DNA of 47,922 nt from Clostridiales bacterium (GCA_017529925.1 JAFXMZ010000010.1:1-47922); one strand, 5' to 3'; positions 32,288 to 40,957 are shown, numbered from the stretch's first letter. Notes: generated by a model from the sequence alone, not told the origin. Numbers and translations: made by a program.

Positions 32288-33844
32288 ATGCTCAGGGCCT
32301 TTTCCGTATCAGCAGTATCGGTATTTCTGTCCGCACTGACGGCGGTCGGTCTTTCAGTGCAGACATTGCCGTTCGGAGATCTTTCCGGGGCGCAGATCAG
32401 ATCCTCGGTATTTGAAAAACCGGAAGACCTTTATGCAGATTATGATTTGATAGTATTCACCGCTCCCAAGGGCGGGGAGATAGAACTCTATCTCGACGGT
32501 ACGTCGGTCGGGGTCAGGACGGACTGTGCCAAGCACATCAACCTGAGCCTCTACAGCAACAGGTACTATGAGATAGCGGGAGACAAGTACTCCGGTTCTT
32601 TTGAGACGGATATCAGTGACTATGTTAAGTCCGGAGAACTCTATAACCTGACGCTCTCCTATGACGCATCAGGTGTCAGCGTGAGCCAGGAATATATCTG
32701 GATCATGCTCGACTCATCGGGGGATCTGAGGTTCATCAGTTCTCCTGTTTATGAGCATAATGTCGCGAAATGCGAGGAGCTCTTGACGGATTCAGAATCC
32801 CTCAAGGATTATCTCGGATCACAGAATGATATAGAGACCGACTCATATTCCATTCAGAAGCTTGCAAAAAAGCTCACGAAGAACAAGAAGAGCGACTGGG
32901 ATAAATCCCTTGCGATCTACGATTATATTACCGGGAACTTCGCATATGATTATGTCCAGACCTCGGACTACAATTACGTCTATCAGGATGACGCGGCGCT
33001 TCTTCTGAGGAGGAATGTCGCAGTATGCGAAGGTCTGGCGAACGTATATGTAGCTCTGTGCAGGGCTGCAGGCATTCCCGCATGTCTGTCCTACGGCATA
33101 TCCTTTGTCCCTACGGAAGTCGACTATGAAGGAGAGCTCAAGGACGACCTGTCGCCCAACCACGCATGGGCATGTGTCTGCCTCGGCGGTCAATGGTATT
33201 TCCTCGATCCCACCTGGGACTGCAATAATGCATATAACGGAGACTCCGCGTCCTCGGGTTCGATCTTCTACAGGGATGCGACATATGACTGGTATCTCCA
33301 GCCCCTCGAGACATTTTCGATGACGCATAAGATCACTGATGCCGATACGACACATTCGATACCTGAAACGGGCAGCTGCGGAACGAGTGCGACATATGAC
33401 CTGACATGGGACGGAACGCTGACCATTAAGGGCAGCGGCGCGATCGATCTTCCTTACGGACTGGATGGCTTCAGGAAGGTCGTTTTCGAAGAGGGATCGA
33501 ACATAACGAAGCTCGAGGAGAGCTGCTTCAATGACTGTGACATACTGGAGCAGGTGATACTTCCCGACACCGTGACCGAGATCGGCGATTATGCTTTCTA
33601 TACATGCGAGGATCTCGAATATGTTTATATACCGGAAGGCGTGACGAGGATCGGCAACGGTGCATTTTCATACTGCGATGAGCTGGCATATATAAGGGTC
33701 CCGGATTCGGTGACGGAGATCGGCATGCGCGCCTTTGAGAAATGCCCGAGGCTCATAGTGAGCCTGCCGTCGACAGCCGATTCGCGCGATGTTACCGGAG
33801 GGCTCAGCGTCCAGCCTCTAAACGTGCTGATAAGGAAGGAATGA
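32288..33844 (+). CDS. Secreted transglutaminase-like protein with BspA-type leucine-rich repeats
   Basis: 518 residues. An N-terminal hydrophobic segment (about 4-24) looks like a signal peptide. Residues about 40-160 form an unassigned domain. The transglutaminase-like core (about 190-345) has a complete Cys-His-Asp triad: Cys 247 in NVAVCEGLANVYVALCRAAGIPA, His 292 in NHAWACV, Asp 307 in FLDPTWD. The C-terminus (about 385-500) has BspA-type LRR_5 repeats such as LPDTVTEIGDYAFYTCEDLEYVYIPEG. Such proteins are extracellular or surface-bound, acting as cysteine protease or cross-linking enzymes or binding polymers; the substrate is unknown. It starts six bases after proS, and its stop overlaps the possible ATG of the ABC ATPase, so it may belong with the exporter genes. 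Confidence 0.85.
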   Translation: MLRAFSVSAVSVFLSALTAVGLSVQTLPFGDLSGAQIRSSVFEKPEDLYADYDLIVFTAPKGGEIELYLDGTSVGVRTDCAKHINLSLYSNRYYEIAGDKYSGSFETDISDYVKSGELYNLTLSYDASGVSVSQEYIWIMLDSSGDLRFISSPVYEHNVAKCEELLTDSESLKDYLGSQNDIETDSYSIQKLAKKLTKNKKSDWDKSLAIYDYITGNFAYDYVQTSDYNYVYQDDAALLLRRNVAVCEGLANVYVALCRAAGIPACLSYGISFVPTEVDYEGELKDDLSPNHAWACVCLGGQWYFLDPTWDCNNAYNGDSASSGSIFYRDATYDWYLQPLETFSMTHKITDADTTHSIPETGSCGTSATYDLTWDGTLTIKGSGAIDLPYGLDGFRKVVFEEGSNITKLEESCFNDCDILEQVILPDTVTEIGDYAFYTCEDLEYVYIPEGVTRIGNGAFSYCDELAYIRVPDSVTEIGMRAFEKCPRLIVSLPSTADSRDVTGGLSVQPLNVLIRKE

Positions 33845-33846
33845 AG

Positions 33847-34548
33847 ATGTCATATATAGAATTCAGGGATGTCGTCAAGACTTACAGATCGGGCACTGTC
33901 CCGCTCAATGCATTGGACGGGACTTCTTTTCATATCGAAAAGGGTGAGCTCGTCGTTATCGTCGGACAGTCGGGTGCCGGCAAGACGACTCTTCTCAACA
34001 TCCTCGGAGGAATGGACAGGCTGACTTCGGGAAGCGTCCTCCTCGACGGCAAAGAGATATCACAAATGAACAATAAAGAACTGGCGAGCTACAGAAGGTC
34101 CGATGTCGGATTCGTATTCCAGTTTTATAATCTGATCCCAAACCTTACGGCTTATGAGAATGTAGAGATGGCATCCCAGCTCGTATCGGATCCCATCGAC
34201 TGCGACACGATCCTTAAGGAGATCGGACTTACGGACAGGAAGGACAATTTCCCGGCACAGCTTTCGGGAGGAGAGCAACAGAGGATAGCGATCGCGAGAG
34301 CCATCGCGAAGAACCCGAAGCTCCTTCTGTGCGATGAGCCGACAGGAGCTCTCGACTATCAGACCGGTAAGGCGATATTGAAACTCCTGCAGAGGCTGTC
34401 GACCGAGAAGGGTATGACGGTCGTTATAATCACTCACAACTCTGCCCTCACGGCAATGGCGGACAGGGTCATAAAGCTCAAGAACGGACAGGTATCCTCT
34501 GATTCGACTAACCCTGATCCCGTCAGCATAGACGAGATAGAATGGTGA
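33847..34548 (+). CDS. ABC transporter ATP-binding protein (MacB/LolD-like)
   Basis: 233 residues from the ATG at 33847; an ATG two codons earlier (33841) overlaps the upstream stop and is also possible. Walker [10 protein letters not shown] (about 41-49), Q-loop [19 protein letters not shown], signature [16 protein letters not shown] (about 140-155), Walker [13 protein letters not shown] and switch His in IITHN. The pattern [15 protein letters not shown] and the overall length place it with the MacB/LolD/FtsE-like ATPases that partner FtsX-type permeases. The permease gene starts four bases after its stop. Mechanotransmission or lipoprotein/peptide export is typical of the class. Confidence 0.93.
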   Translation: MSYIEFRDVVKTYRSGTVPLNALDGTSFHIEKGELVVIVGQSGAGKTTLLNILGGMDRLTSGSVLLDGKEISQMNNKELASYRRSDVGFVFQFYNLIPNLTAYENVEMASQLVSDPIDCDTILKEIGLTDRKDNFPAQLSGGEQQRIAIARAIAKNPKLLLCDEPTGALDYQTGKAILKLLQRLSTEKGMTVVIITHNSALTAMADRVIKLKNGQVSSDSTNPDPVSIDEIEW

Positions 34549-34552
34549 TGAA

Positions 34553-37072
34553 GTGACGCCTTATCTCAAGACAACATTCAGATCGATAAAAGACAGCATG
34601 GCGAGATTCATAGCGATCCTCGCCATAATCGCGCTCGGAGTAGGTTTCTATTCCGGACTTTCACTTACCATGCCTTCCTTTATCAAGACGGGAGACAAGT
34701 TCATAAAGGAGACGAAGCTCTACGACTTAAGGCTCATATCGACAGTCGGATTTACTGACGACGAAATAGAGGAGATAAGCAAGGTCAAAGGGGTGAAGGC
34801 CGTCTGCAAGGCGACCGCCGAGGATGTCATAGTCGACGTTAAGGGTACGGACCACGAAGGCGAGGCAGTCAGGTTCCACACCATAACGGAAGGAGTCAAT
34901 GAGCTCAGACTGACTGCGGGAAGGATGCCCGAGAAGGATAACGAGGTCGTTCTCGATGACTATAAGTGCCATGAGGAAGTCCTCGGGAAGAAGGTCATTA
35001 TCACGGACGCCAATTCACAGAAGAAACAGGGCGTCTTCAGATACAAGGAATATACTGTCGTAGGCATCGCCAGGTCACCTTACTACCTGAACTTTCAAAG
35101 GCCTAACACGGATGTCGGCACGGGATCGCTCATGTTCTTTGTCTATGTCCCTCAGGGCGGTTTGAATACTTCCGTCTACACGGATGCATTTATCTTCTGT
35201 GATACGGAATATAAGACATATTCGGATGAGTATGAGGAGTTCATCGCCAAAGAGAAGAAGATCGTTTCGAAAGAAGTAAAGCAGATCATCGACAAGAGGA
35301 GCCAGGAGGGATGGAAGGGATGTCTCTATTCGGCTCTCTTCACTCTGAACAGTACTGTCAGGGTACTGGACGGCGAGAAGTATATCAAGCCTGATCTCTA
35401 TGTGCTCGGAAGGGATACGAATGTCGGTTATATGGCATTCGAGAATGACGCGAATATTGTAGCGGGAATAGCAGACGTATTCCCCGTTTTCTTCTTTGCA
35501 ATCGCAGCCCTTGTATGCTCGACCACGATGCAGAGGATGGTCTCCGATGAGAGAACCCAGATAGGTACGATGCGCGCCCTGGGCTACAGCGAATTTTCGA
35601 TCATAATGAAGTATGTCATATATTCAGGTTCGGCATCAGTTACGGGAGGCCTTCTCGGATATCTCGTGGGAACTAAGCTGTTCCCGTTCGTCATATGGAT
35701 GGTCTACGACATGATGTACGGCTTTGCTCCCGTTGAATTCGAGAGCGACTTCGGGCTGTTCGTGGTCTCCATGAGCGTATCGCTCCTGTGTTCCGTCGGA
35801 GTCACTATAGTTACTGCCCTTGCGGAGCTGAGGGGAATGCCTGCTGAACTTATAAGGCCCAAGGCGCCGACTCCCGGAAAGAGGATACTGCTCGAAAGGA
35901 TAGGTTTCATCTGGAAGAAACTGCGCTTTACCCATAAGATATCCCTCCGTAATGTCTTCCGTTTCAAGAAGAGGATGTGGATGATGATAATCGGTATCGC
36001 CGGCTGCACGGCTCTTCTGATAACGGGCTTTGGACTGCGCGATTCAATTGACGGAATAGTCGATCTTCAGTTTGACGAGATATTATGCTATGACATCTCA
36101 TTCACGTTCATGGACGATGTCAAACCTTCCGATATGCAGAAGGTAAAAGATGATGCCGATACTCATTTCGGAGTGAAGAGAAAGTCGGCACTTCTCAAGG
36201 CCGTCAACCTTAAGCACAACGGAAGCGATGCCATAAGGGAAGTCACGCTCTTTGCTTCGGGAGACGCGGAAGTGACTTCGCTGCTGAAGGCAAGGACGGA
36301 TGGTAACGAGATGCCGTGGCCCGAGGACGGAACGATCGCGATAAGCTCCAAGCTCGCCGCGAAGAACGGGCTCAAGGCGGGAGATATGATCACTTTCGGA
36401 GTGGGTGATGACGGGCAGGAAGTCTCGGTGAAGATCGGATATGTTTTTGATAATTTCATATTCCATTATGCATATATGAGCGATAAGACCTACGAGGAGG
36501 TATTCGGCGAGAGATATGTTCCCGATACTCTCATGATAGGCGGGAATGAGGACGGCAGTGAAGATGTCTCCGATTATGATTATGCTGCCTATATCGGAGA
36601 GAATGATACAGTCGAGACATGGCTCGTTGTCAACGATTTGAGGACGCAGTTCCGCGAGACGGTTGGCAAGCTCAACAGGGTCGTCATCCTCATTATCGGA
36701 TGTGCTGCCGCCCTTGCATTCATAGTCCTTTTTAACCTGAACAATATCAATATAACGGAGAGGATCAGGGAGATCGCAACGGTCAAGGTCCTTGGATTCA
36801 ACAGACGCGAAACGGGCGCATATGTATTCAGGGAGAACGTGCTCCTTGTCCTCATGGGATTTGCGGCCGGCATACCTCTGGGCATCGCTCTGCATGCATT
36901 TGTCATTGCCCAGATCGAAATGGATACCGTCACGTTCATGGTCAGGATCCTTCCTCCGAGCTACTTCTATGCTTTGGGATTCGTCATACTGTTTTCCGTG
37001 ATAGTGGATCTTGTCATGAGGCGCAAGATGGACCGCATAGACATGGCGGAGTCGTTAAAGAGCGCAGAGTAA
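34553..37072 (+). CDS. FtsX-family ABC transporter permease
   Basis: 839 residues from a GTG start with GGTGATGAA upstream. One N-terminal hydrophobic segment (about 17-37) is followed by a large extracytoplasmic domain (about 50-300) and three segments with an FtsX domain (about 310-425, VSDERTQIGTMRALGYSEFSI). A further single segment (about 475-495) precedes a second extracytoplasmic domain (about 500-695), and a second FtsX domain has three segments (about 705-825, REIATVKVLGFNRRE). This duplicated plan is the one of large predicted exporters paired with MacB-like ATPases. No substrate can be named. It ends just before a 590-base gene-free region. Confidence 0.93.
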   Translation: MTPYLKTTFRSIKDSMARFIAILAIIALGVGFYSGLSLTMPSFIKTGDKFIKETKLYDLRLISTVGFTDDEIEEISKVKGVKAVCKATAEDVIVDVKGTDHEGEAVRFHTITEGVNELRLTAGRMPEKDNEVVLDDYKCHEEVLGKKVIITDANSQKKQGVFRYKEYTVVGIARSPYYLNFQRPNTDVGTGSLMFFVYVPQGGLNTSVYTDAFIFCDTEYKTYSDEYEEFIAKEKKIVSKEVKQIIDKRSQEGWKGCLYSALFTLNSTVRVLDGEKYIKPDLYVLGRDTNVGYMAFENDANIVAGIADVFPVFFFAIAALVCSTTMQRMVSDERTQIGTMRALGYSEFSIIMKYVIYSGSASVTGGLLGYLVGTKLFPFVIWMVYDMMYGFAPVEFESDFGLFVVSMSVSLLCSVGVTIVTALAELRGMPAELIRPKAPTPGKRILLERIGFIWKKLRFTHKISLRNVFRFKKRMWMMIIGIAGCTALLITGFGLRDSIDGIVDLQFDEILCYDISFTFMDDVKPSDMQKVKDDADTHFGVKRKSALLKAVNLKHNGSDAIREVTLFASGDAEVTSLLKARTDGNEMPWPEDGTIAISSKLAAKNGLKAGDMITFGVGDDGQEVSVKIGYVFDNFIFHYAYMSDKTYEEVFGERYVPDTLMIGGNEDGSEDVSDYDYAAYIGENDTVETWLVVNDLRTQFRETVGKLNRVVILIIGCAAALAFIVLFNLNNINITERIREIATVKVLGFNRRETGAYVFRENVLLVLMGFAAGIPLGIALHAFVIAQIEMDTVTFMVRILPPSYFYALGFVILFSVIVDLVMRRKMDRIDMAESLKSAE

Positions 37073-37200
37073 GAATAGAGTTCAGTCGCGCAGCCGCTGC
37101 GGGGTACGTGGGTCTCATCGCACAGCTTATCGGTTCAATGCGAAGTTTAGGTGTTCAATGCCGCGGCTCTGCTGAGAAGTGAGGAGCCTATAGATGCCAA
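37073..37200. other. Gene-free GC-rich flank left of the repeat array
   Basis: No open frame of note and no clear terminator for the ABC operon. A hairpin CGCAG-CCG-CTGCG lies at about 37089-37101, and the 9-mer GTTCAATGC occurs twice, 20 bases apart (37133 and 37153). Composition changes abruptly to AT-rich at the start of the array. Confidence 0.5.
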
Positions 37201-37526
37201 TTCTACTATTTTTAAAATACCAATGGTTTAGTAGAAGGCTTGCGGTCATTTCTTCTACTAAAGTTGCATATTTTAACTTTTAGTAGAAGGCTGGAGGTCA
37301 TTTCTTCTACTAAACTTCATTATTACCCCTGTTTAGTAGAAGATCATCTGATGATCTGTTATTATATGCGCTTCTGGTAGCAGTTTTTTCTACTAGATAC
37401 GGAAAAATCGTTGTTTAGTAGAAGAATGGGGCTGTTTGCTTCTACTAAAATCGTATAATAATCGATTTAGTAGAAGAATCGAATATATTGTTCTACTAAA
37501 ACCTCAGTTTATTAAGTTTAGTAGAA
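37201..37526. repeat. Array of twelve alternating 10-bp half-sites on a 26-bp pitch
   Basis: TTTAGTAGAA (F) and its reverse complement TTCTACTAAA (R) alternate strictly. R begins at 37201 (TTCTACTATT), 37253, 37305, 37388 (TTCTACTAGA), 37440 and 37491. F begins at 37227, 37279, 37332, 37414, 37466 and 37517. Start-to-start steps are 26, 26, 26, 26, 27, then 56 across the centre, then 26, 26, 26, 25, 26. Most 16-base intervals share no sequence, except the first two F-R intervals (14 of 16 identical). The 46-base centre holds the hairpin AGATCAT-CTG-ATGATCT (37341-37357) and a decayed copy CTTCTGGTAGC. The block is globally dyad-symmetric, six sites per side, AT-rich within GC-rich flanks, and has no open frame. 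Its function is unknown. It is not a normal CRISPR array, since unit orientation alternates and spacers are too short. Confidence 0.95.
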
Positions 37527-37664
37527 CAACGCTTCGGATCACTTTGGGATCCGGACCTTGAGTATGATACAGGGTACAGTGGATTTCTGCCGCAGGCCTC
37601 AGCATGTTCCGGCTCTCAGCGCAACGCGGTTCGACCGCAACCGAAGGCTTCGCGGACGCAGTTA
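37527..37664. other. Gene-free flank right of the repeat array
   Basis: GC-rich, no open frame. Hairpins GGATC/GGATCC (about 37538-37552) and GCGGT-TCG-ACCGC (about 37626-37638) are present. The second lies about 30 bases beyond the AraC-type stop and could help end that transcript, but no T run follows it on the minus strand. Confidence 0.45.
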
Positions 37665-38450
37665 TCAGTTCTTGCTCTCCTTGCTCTCCTTGCCTTCCTT
37701 GCTCATCCAGCTCTTATGGTAATTCGCCTTCCTGTATTCTTCGGGAGTCATTCCCGTCTCGCGCTTGAAGACCTGTATGAAATGGCTCTGTGAAGAGAAG
37801 CCGAGATAGTTGGATATATTGAGGCTCGATTCGTCGAGATGACGGAGCATATTGCAGGCGATCTCTATCTTCTGATCCCTTATATATCTGCTCATCGTCT
37901 TTCCCATCTCCTGCTTGAAGAGCTTTGAAAGATAGCTCGTGTTAAGGGAGAGCGCCTCCGCGACCGAATCTACGGAAAGGTTATCCTGGATGTGGCTCCT
38001 TATGTAGTCGATGGAGAGTACGATATGTCTCGAGATGACGGATTTCTTGATATTGTCATGCATCCTCGTGCAGTATTCGCGTGCCATTGAATAGCTGATA
38101 CTGTTGACCTCTTCCACGGTCCTCGCCTTATCTATCTTCCTTATATATATATCGCTCAATGAATAGCTGACAGTGACGGACATTCCGGCCTCTATACAGA
38201 ATCTGCTTATCAGAGCGGCCAGTATGACAGTATGGTATTTCCTGTTCGTGAGCTCCGCACCGCTCAATACTCCCTGTCTCGGAAGTCCCGTCCTGTTCTC
38301 ATAGGAATAGAATTCCTCGAGTGCTTCGAGATCGCCGTGGGAGATTATGTCATAGAATCTTATCTCGCGGTCGTATGAATCCCTGAAGTGCTGCGCTTCT
38401 CTTTCGTTCAGGAGCTGCTTCTGAAGTTCTTTCTCTATTTCCATATCCAT
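37665..38450 (-). CDS. AraC-family transcriptional regulator
   Basis: 261 residues. The N-terminal two-thirds (about 1-150) are helical and have no cupin or receiver signature. The C-terminal AraC DNA-binding domain (about 152-250) has both helix-turn-helix units: LSVDSVAEALSLNTSYLSKLFKQEMGKTMSRYI and LNISNYLGFSSQSHFIQVFKRETGMTPEEYRK. This form resembles AraC regulators of surface or carbohydrate genes in Clostridia in which the sensory part is fused or lost. The last residues KEGKESKESKN come from a short repeated DNA stretch. It ends 139 bases from the half-site array and is the nearest DNA-binding protein to it, but no link is shown. The target is unknown. Confidence 0.9.
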   Translation of the reverse strand: MDMEIEKELQKQLLNEREAQHFRDSYDREIRFYDIISHGDLEALEEFYSYENRTGLPRQGVLSGAELTNRKYHTVILAALISRFCIEAGMSVTVSYSLSDIYIRKIDKARTVEEVNSISYSMAREYCTRMHDNIKKSVISRHIVLSIDYIRSHIQDNLSVDSVAEALSLNTSYLSKLFKQEMGKTMSRYIRDQKIEIACNMLRHLDESSLNISNYLGFSSQSHFIQVFKRETGMTPEEYRKANYHKSWMSKEGKESKESKN

Positions 38451-38525
38451 ATATGTAAGACCCCCGGGATCATGCTGTTAAGTGATTTGAGATGCGGTGC
38501 CAGGCAGGACCGTATATTTAGGATT

Positions 38526-38555
38526 TTAACACACCGCCGCATTATGTGGTACAAT
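38526..38555 (+). promoter_or_regulatory. Promoter of the small-multidrug-export-like gene
   Basis: TTAACA (38526-38531), an 18-base spacer and TACAAT (38550-38555) with an extended TGG immediately before it. The start codon follows at 38586 with a GGAG-like sequence in front. Confidence 0.65.
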
Positions 38556-38585
38556 ACGTCGGTAGTACAGTGACCGGAGTTATTT

Positions 38586-39089
38586 ATGTTTAAAAAGATA
38601 CTTATCACAATTCTTATATCGATGATCCCGCTGATCGAGCTTCGAGGAGCACTTCCTTTTGCTCTGCTCGTAAAGCTCCCGACGTGGGTCGCCTACCTCG
38701 TATGCATAGTCGGGAACATGCTTCCCGTTCCGATAATATTTTTCTTTGCGCGCAAGGTCCTCGAGTGGGGCGCGGACAAGAAGGTCATCGGCAAGTTCTT
38801 TACATGGTGCCTCGAAAAGGGTCACAAGGGCGGTGAGAAGCTCAAGGCAAAGGCAGGCAGGGGCCTGTTCTGGGCGCTTCTTCTGTTCGTAGGCATCCCG
38901 CTTCCGGGAACAGGCGCATGGACGGGCACGCTCGCTGCTTCGATCCTCGATATAGATTTTAAGAAGAGCATTATCGCAGTCATGCTCGGAGTAATCCTCG
39001 CGGGCATCATCATCGGCATATTGAGCATGTTCGGACTCTCGCTCCTTTCCGAGTCGGAGTTCGTCAGGAATCTCGCAGACAGTTTCTGA
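38586..39089 (+). CDS. Small multidrug export-like membrane protein (COG2426/PF06695 type)
   Basis: 167 residues with about four hydrophobic segments (about 5-25, 30-55, 90-115 and 130-155). The start ILITILISMIPLIELRGALPFAL with Glu-Leu-Arg-Gly and the motif GIPLPGTGAWTGTLAAS are hallmarks of the PF06695 family, annotated as putative small multi-drug export proteins. The transport role of this family is largely unproven; the conserved motif resembles DedA-type proteins, so a lipid-related transport function is also possible. It is followed after nine bases by the pseudouridine synthase gene. Confidence 0.85.
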   Translation: MFKKILITILISMIPLIELRGALPFALLVKLPTWVAYLVCIVGNMLPVPIIFFFARKVLEWGADKKVIGKFFTWCLEKGHKGGEKLKAKAGRGLFWALLLFVGIPLPGTGAWTGTLAASILDIDFKKSIIAVMLGVILAGIIIGILSMFGLSLLSESEFVRNLADSF

Positions 39090-39098
39090 TATCCTCAC

Positions 39099-40103
39099 AT
39101 GAAGAGTTTTACCGTTACACCCGAACAGGATAATATGCACGCGGTCAAGGCCGCGTCACTTGCATTTCCGGGACTTCGGACCGCCGATCTTTACAGAGCC
39201 CTCAAACATAAGGACATAAGGATCGACGGTAAGAAGATATCGTCTGACATCGCGGTGCGCGAAGGACAGACGGTAGAGGTGTGGCTGCCTGACAGCCTTT
39301 TCGACGGGGAAGGGGATAAGGATGTAAGACCCATAGCGCCGAAAGATCCGGACTACAAGACAGTAGCCGAGACGAACGGACTTCTCATCGTCAACAAGCG
39401 CCAGGGGCTTCCCGTTCACAGCGGCAGGGGCACCGGCGGTGACAACCTCATTGACATCATCAGAAAGAATACGGGCAACCCGAAGATGGAGCTCGTCCAC
39501 AGGATAGATATGAATACGGGCGGACTCGTGATGCTCGCCAAGGATAAGGAGAATCTCGAGGACGCGATAAAGCTGTTCAGGGATGACCTTCTCATCAAAA
39601 GATACAGGTGCCTTGTTATGGGAGTCCCTTCCGAGGGAGAAGCGGTCATCTGCGAGGACGATGCGATAATGAAGGAAGTGACGGCATATCTCGAGAAGAC
39701 GAAGTCGGGAAATGTCTATATCCATGACACGGAGCACCCGGGCGATCTCATTATCAAGACAAGGTACAGGGTACTGAGGACATTCAGGGGCAGGGGCCCC
39801 GGAGGATCTGACTTCTCCGAGATCGAGTGTGAGCTCGTGACGGGAAGGACGCATCAGATACGAGCACAATTTGCGCATATGGGGTATCCTATAATAGGTG
39901 ACGGTAATTACGGAAGGAATAAGGACAATGTCTTCTTCAGGAACAGGGAAGGCGGGAAGGTCAGGTATCAGCAGCTTTTCGCGACGACACTCCTTCTGAG
40001 GAACATTCCTTCGGATAACCTTCACCATGTGCTGTCGGGAAGGTCGTTCACGATCGAACCGAGATATGAAGTCGTAACGGAGAATCTTAAGAATGGCAGA
40101 TAA
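39099..40103 (+). CDS. RluD/RluC-family 23S rRNA pseudouridine synthase
   Basis: 334 residues. An N-terminal S4-like RNA-binding domain (about 12-65, LRTADLYRALKHKDIRIDGKKI) precedes the catalytic RsuA/RluA-type domain (about 88-310). The active-site Asp 137 lies in VHRIDMNTGGLVMLAKD. The motif ELVTGRTHQIRAQFAHMGYPIIGDGNYGR is diagnostic of the RluA superfamily. It converts specific uridines in RNA to pseudouridine; which site cannot be said. The stop overlaps the start of murI by 11 bases. Confidence 0.92.
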   Translation: MKSFTVTPEQDNMHAVKAASLAFPGLRTADLYRALKHKDIRIDGKKISSDIAVREGQTVEVWLPDSLFDGEGDKDVRPIAPKDPDYKTVAETNGLLIVNKRQGLPVHSGRGTGGDNLIDIIRKNTGNPKMELVHRIDMNTGGLVMLAKDKENLEDAIKLFRDDLLIKRYRCLVMGVPSEGEAVICEDDAIMKEVTAYLEKTKSGNVYIHDTEHPGDLIIKTRYRVLRTFRGRGPGGSDFSEIECELVTGRTHQIRAQFAHMGYPIIGDGNYGRNKDNVFFRNREGGKVRYQQLFATTLLLRNIPSDNLHHVLSGRSFTIEPRYEVVTENLKNGR

Positions 40104-40953
40104 CAGACCTATAGGTGTATTTGATTCCGGTATCGGAGGATTGACCGTTCTCCGCGAGATCATAGCGAGGCTTCCTTCGGAGAGCACCGTTTATTTCGGT
40201 GACGACGGAAGAGCCCCTTACGGATCGAAGTCGCATGACACCATAATCAGATACTCGCTGCAGGATATGGCTTTTCTCGAGGGAAAAGATGTCAAGATGA
40301 TAGTAGTCGCTTGCAATACCGCGAGTACGCATGCATATAAGGCATTGAAGGAAAGATCGAAAGTGCCCGTGGTCGAGGTCGTATATCCGGGCGCCAGGGC
40401 TGCCGTCGAGAAGACGAGGAGCGGAAGGATCGGCATCATCGCCACTAATGCAACCGTGTCCTCAGGCCTTTATGAGACGGCCGTCAGGGAGCAGGCTCAG
40501 ATCCTCCTCAATGAGGGTCGGAACACAGAGGCGCTCGATAAGCTGTCGATAATCCAGCAGGCATGTCCGCTGTTCGTATCGCTCGCCGAAGAGGGCTGGT
40601 GGGACGACGAGGTCGCGACGCTGGCAGCGGAGCGATATCTCACGCCCCTTAAGGAATTCGGCGTCGATACTCTCGTTCTGGCATGTACCCACTATCCGCT
40701 CCTCGCAGGAACGATATCAAAGGTCATGGGTCCGGACGTAACGCTCATCAATTCGGGCGTGTCCGTTGCTTCGGTTGTCGAGAGGAAGCTTCGCGAAAAT
40801 GATCTTCTCTCTGACGGAATGAATGTCTTCCGTGAATTCTATACGAGCGATGACGCCTCGAAGTTCGAATCTGTGGCATCGCCCTTCCTCGGATCGGGAC
40901 TTCCTTCGGGAACGAAGAAGGTCACGGTCGATCACTTCGAAGTCGGAGTCTGA
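40093..40953 (+). CDS. murI: Glutamate racemase
   Basis: 286 residues. It makes D-glutamate for peptidoglycan. N-terminal motif GVFDSGIGGLTVLREI; first catalytic Cys 74 in VACNTASTHAY, second Cys 198 in LVLACTHYPLL. The region between the two sites contains an insert (about 130-160, REQAQILLNEGRNTEALDKL) that makes this somewhat longer than the typical 265-270 residues. Start overlap with the pseudouridine synthase gene and a five-base gap to the DUF1934 gene make an operon. Confidence 0.95.
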   Translation: MADNRPIGVFDSGIGGLTVLREIIARLPSESTVYFGDDGRAPYGSKSHDTIIRYSLQDMAFLEGKDVKMIVVACNTASTHAYKALKERSKVPVVEVVYPGARAAVEKTRSGRIGIIATNATVSSGLYETAVREQAQILLNEGRNTEALDKLSIIQQACPLFVSLAEEGWWDDEVATLAAERYLTPLKEFGVDTLVLACTHYPLLAGTISKVMGPDVTLINSGVSVASVVERKLRENDLLSDGMNVFREFYTSDDASKFESVASPFLGSGLPSGTKKVTVDHFEVGV

Positions 40954-40957
40954 AGAC

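Noticed and set aside
37201..37526. CRISPR array interpretation of the repeats
   Set aside because: Repeats alternate orientation, intervals are 15-17 bases, and no cas gene is in the window. A 36-bp unit (F, loop, R) does not keep its internal sequence.
37201..37526. Type III toxin-antitoxin antitoxin repeats
   Set aside because: Such antitoxins have same-direction repeats followed by a toxin gene. Here orientation alternates and the neighbours are an FtsX permease and an AraC regulator.
37201..37526. Integron attC cassette array
   Set aside because: No RYYYAAC/GTTRRRY core sites, no integrase and no cassette genes.
39156..40187. 343-codon minus-strand frame opposite the pseudouridine synthase
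   Set aside because: Antisense to a gene with clear catalytic motifs. No Shine-Dalgarno and composition typical of a shadow frame.
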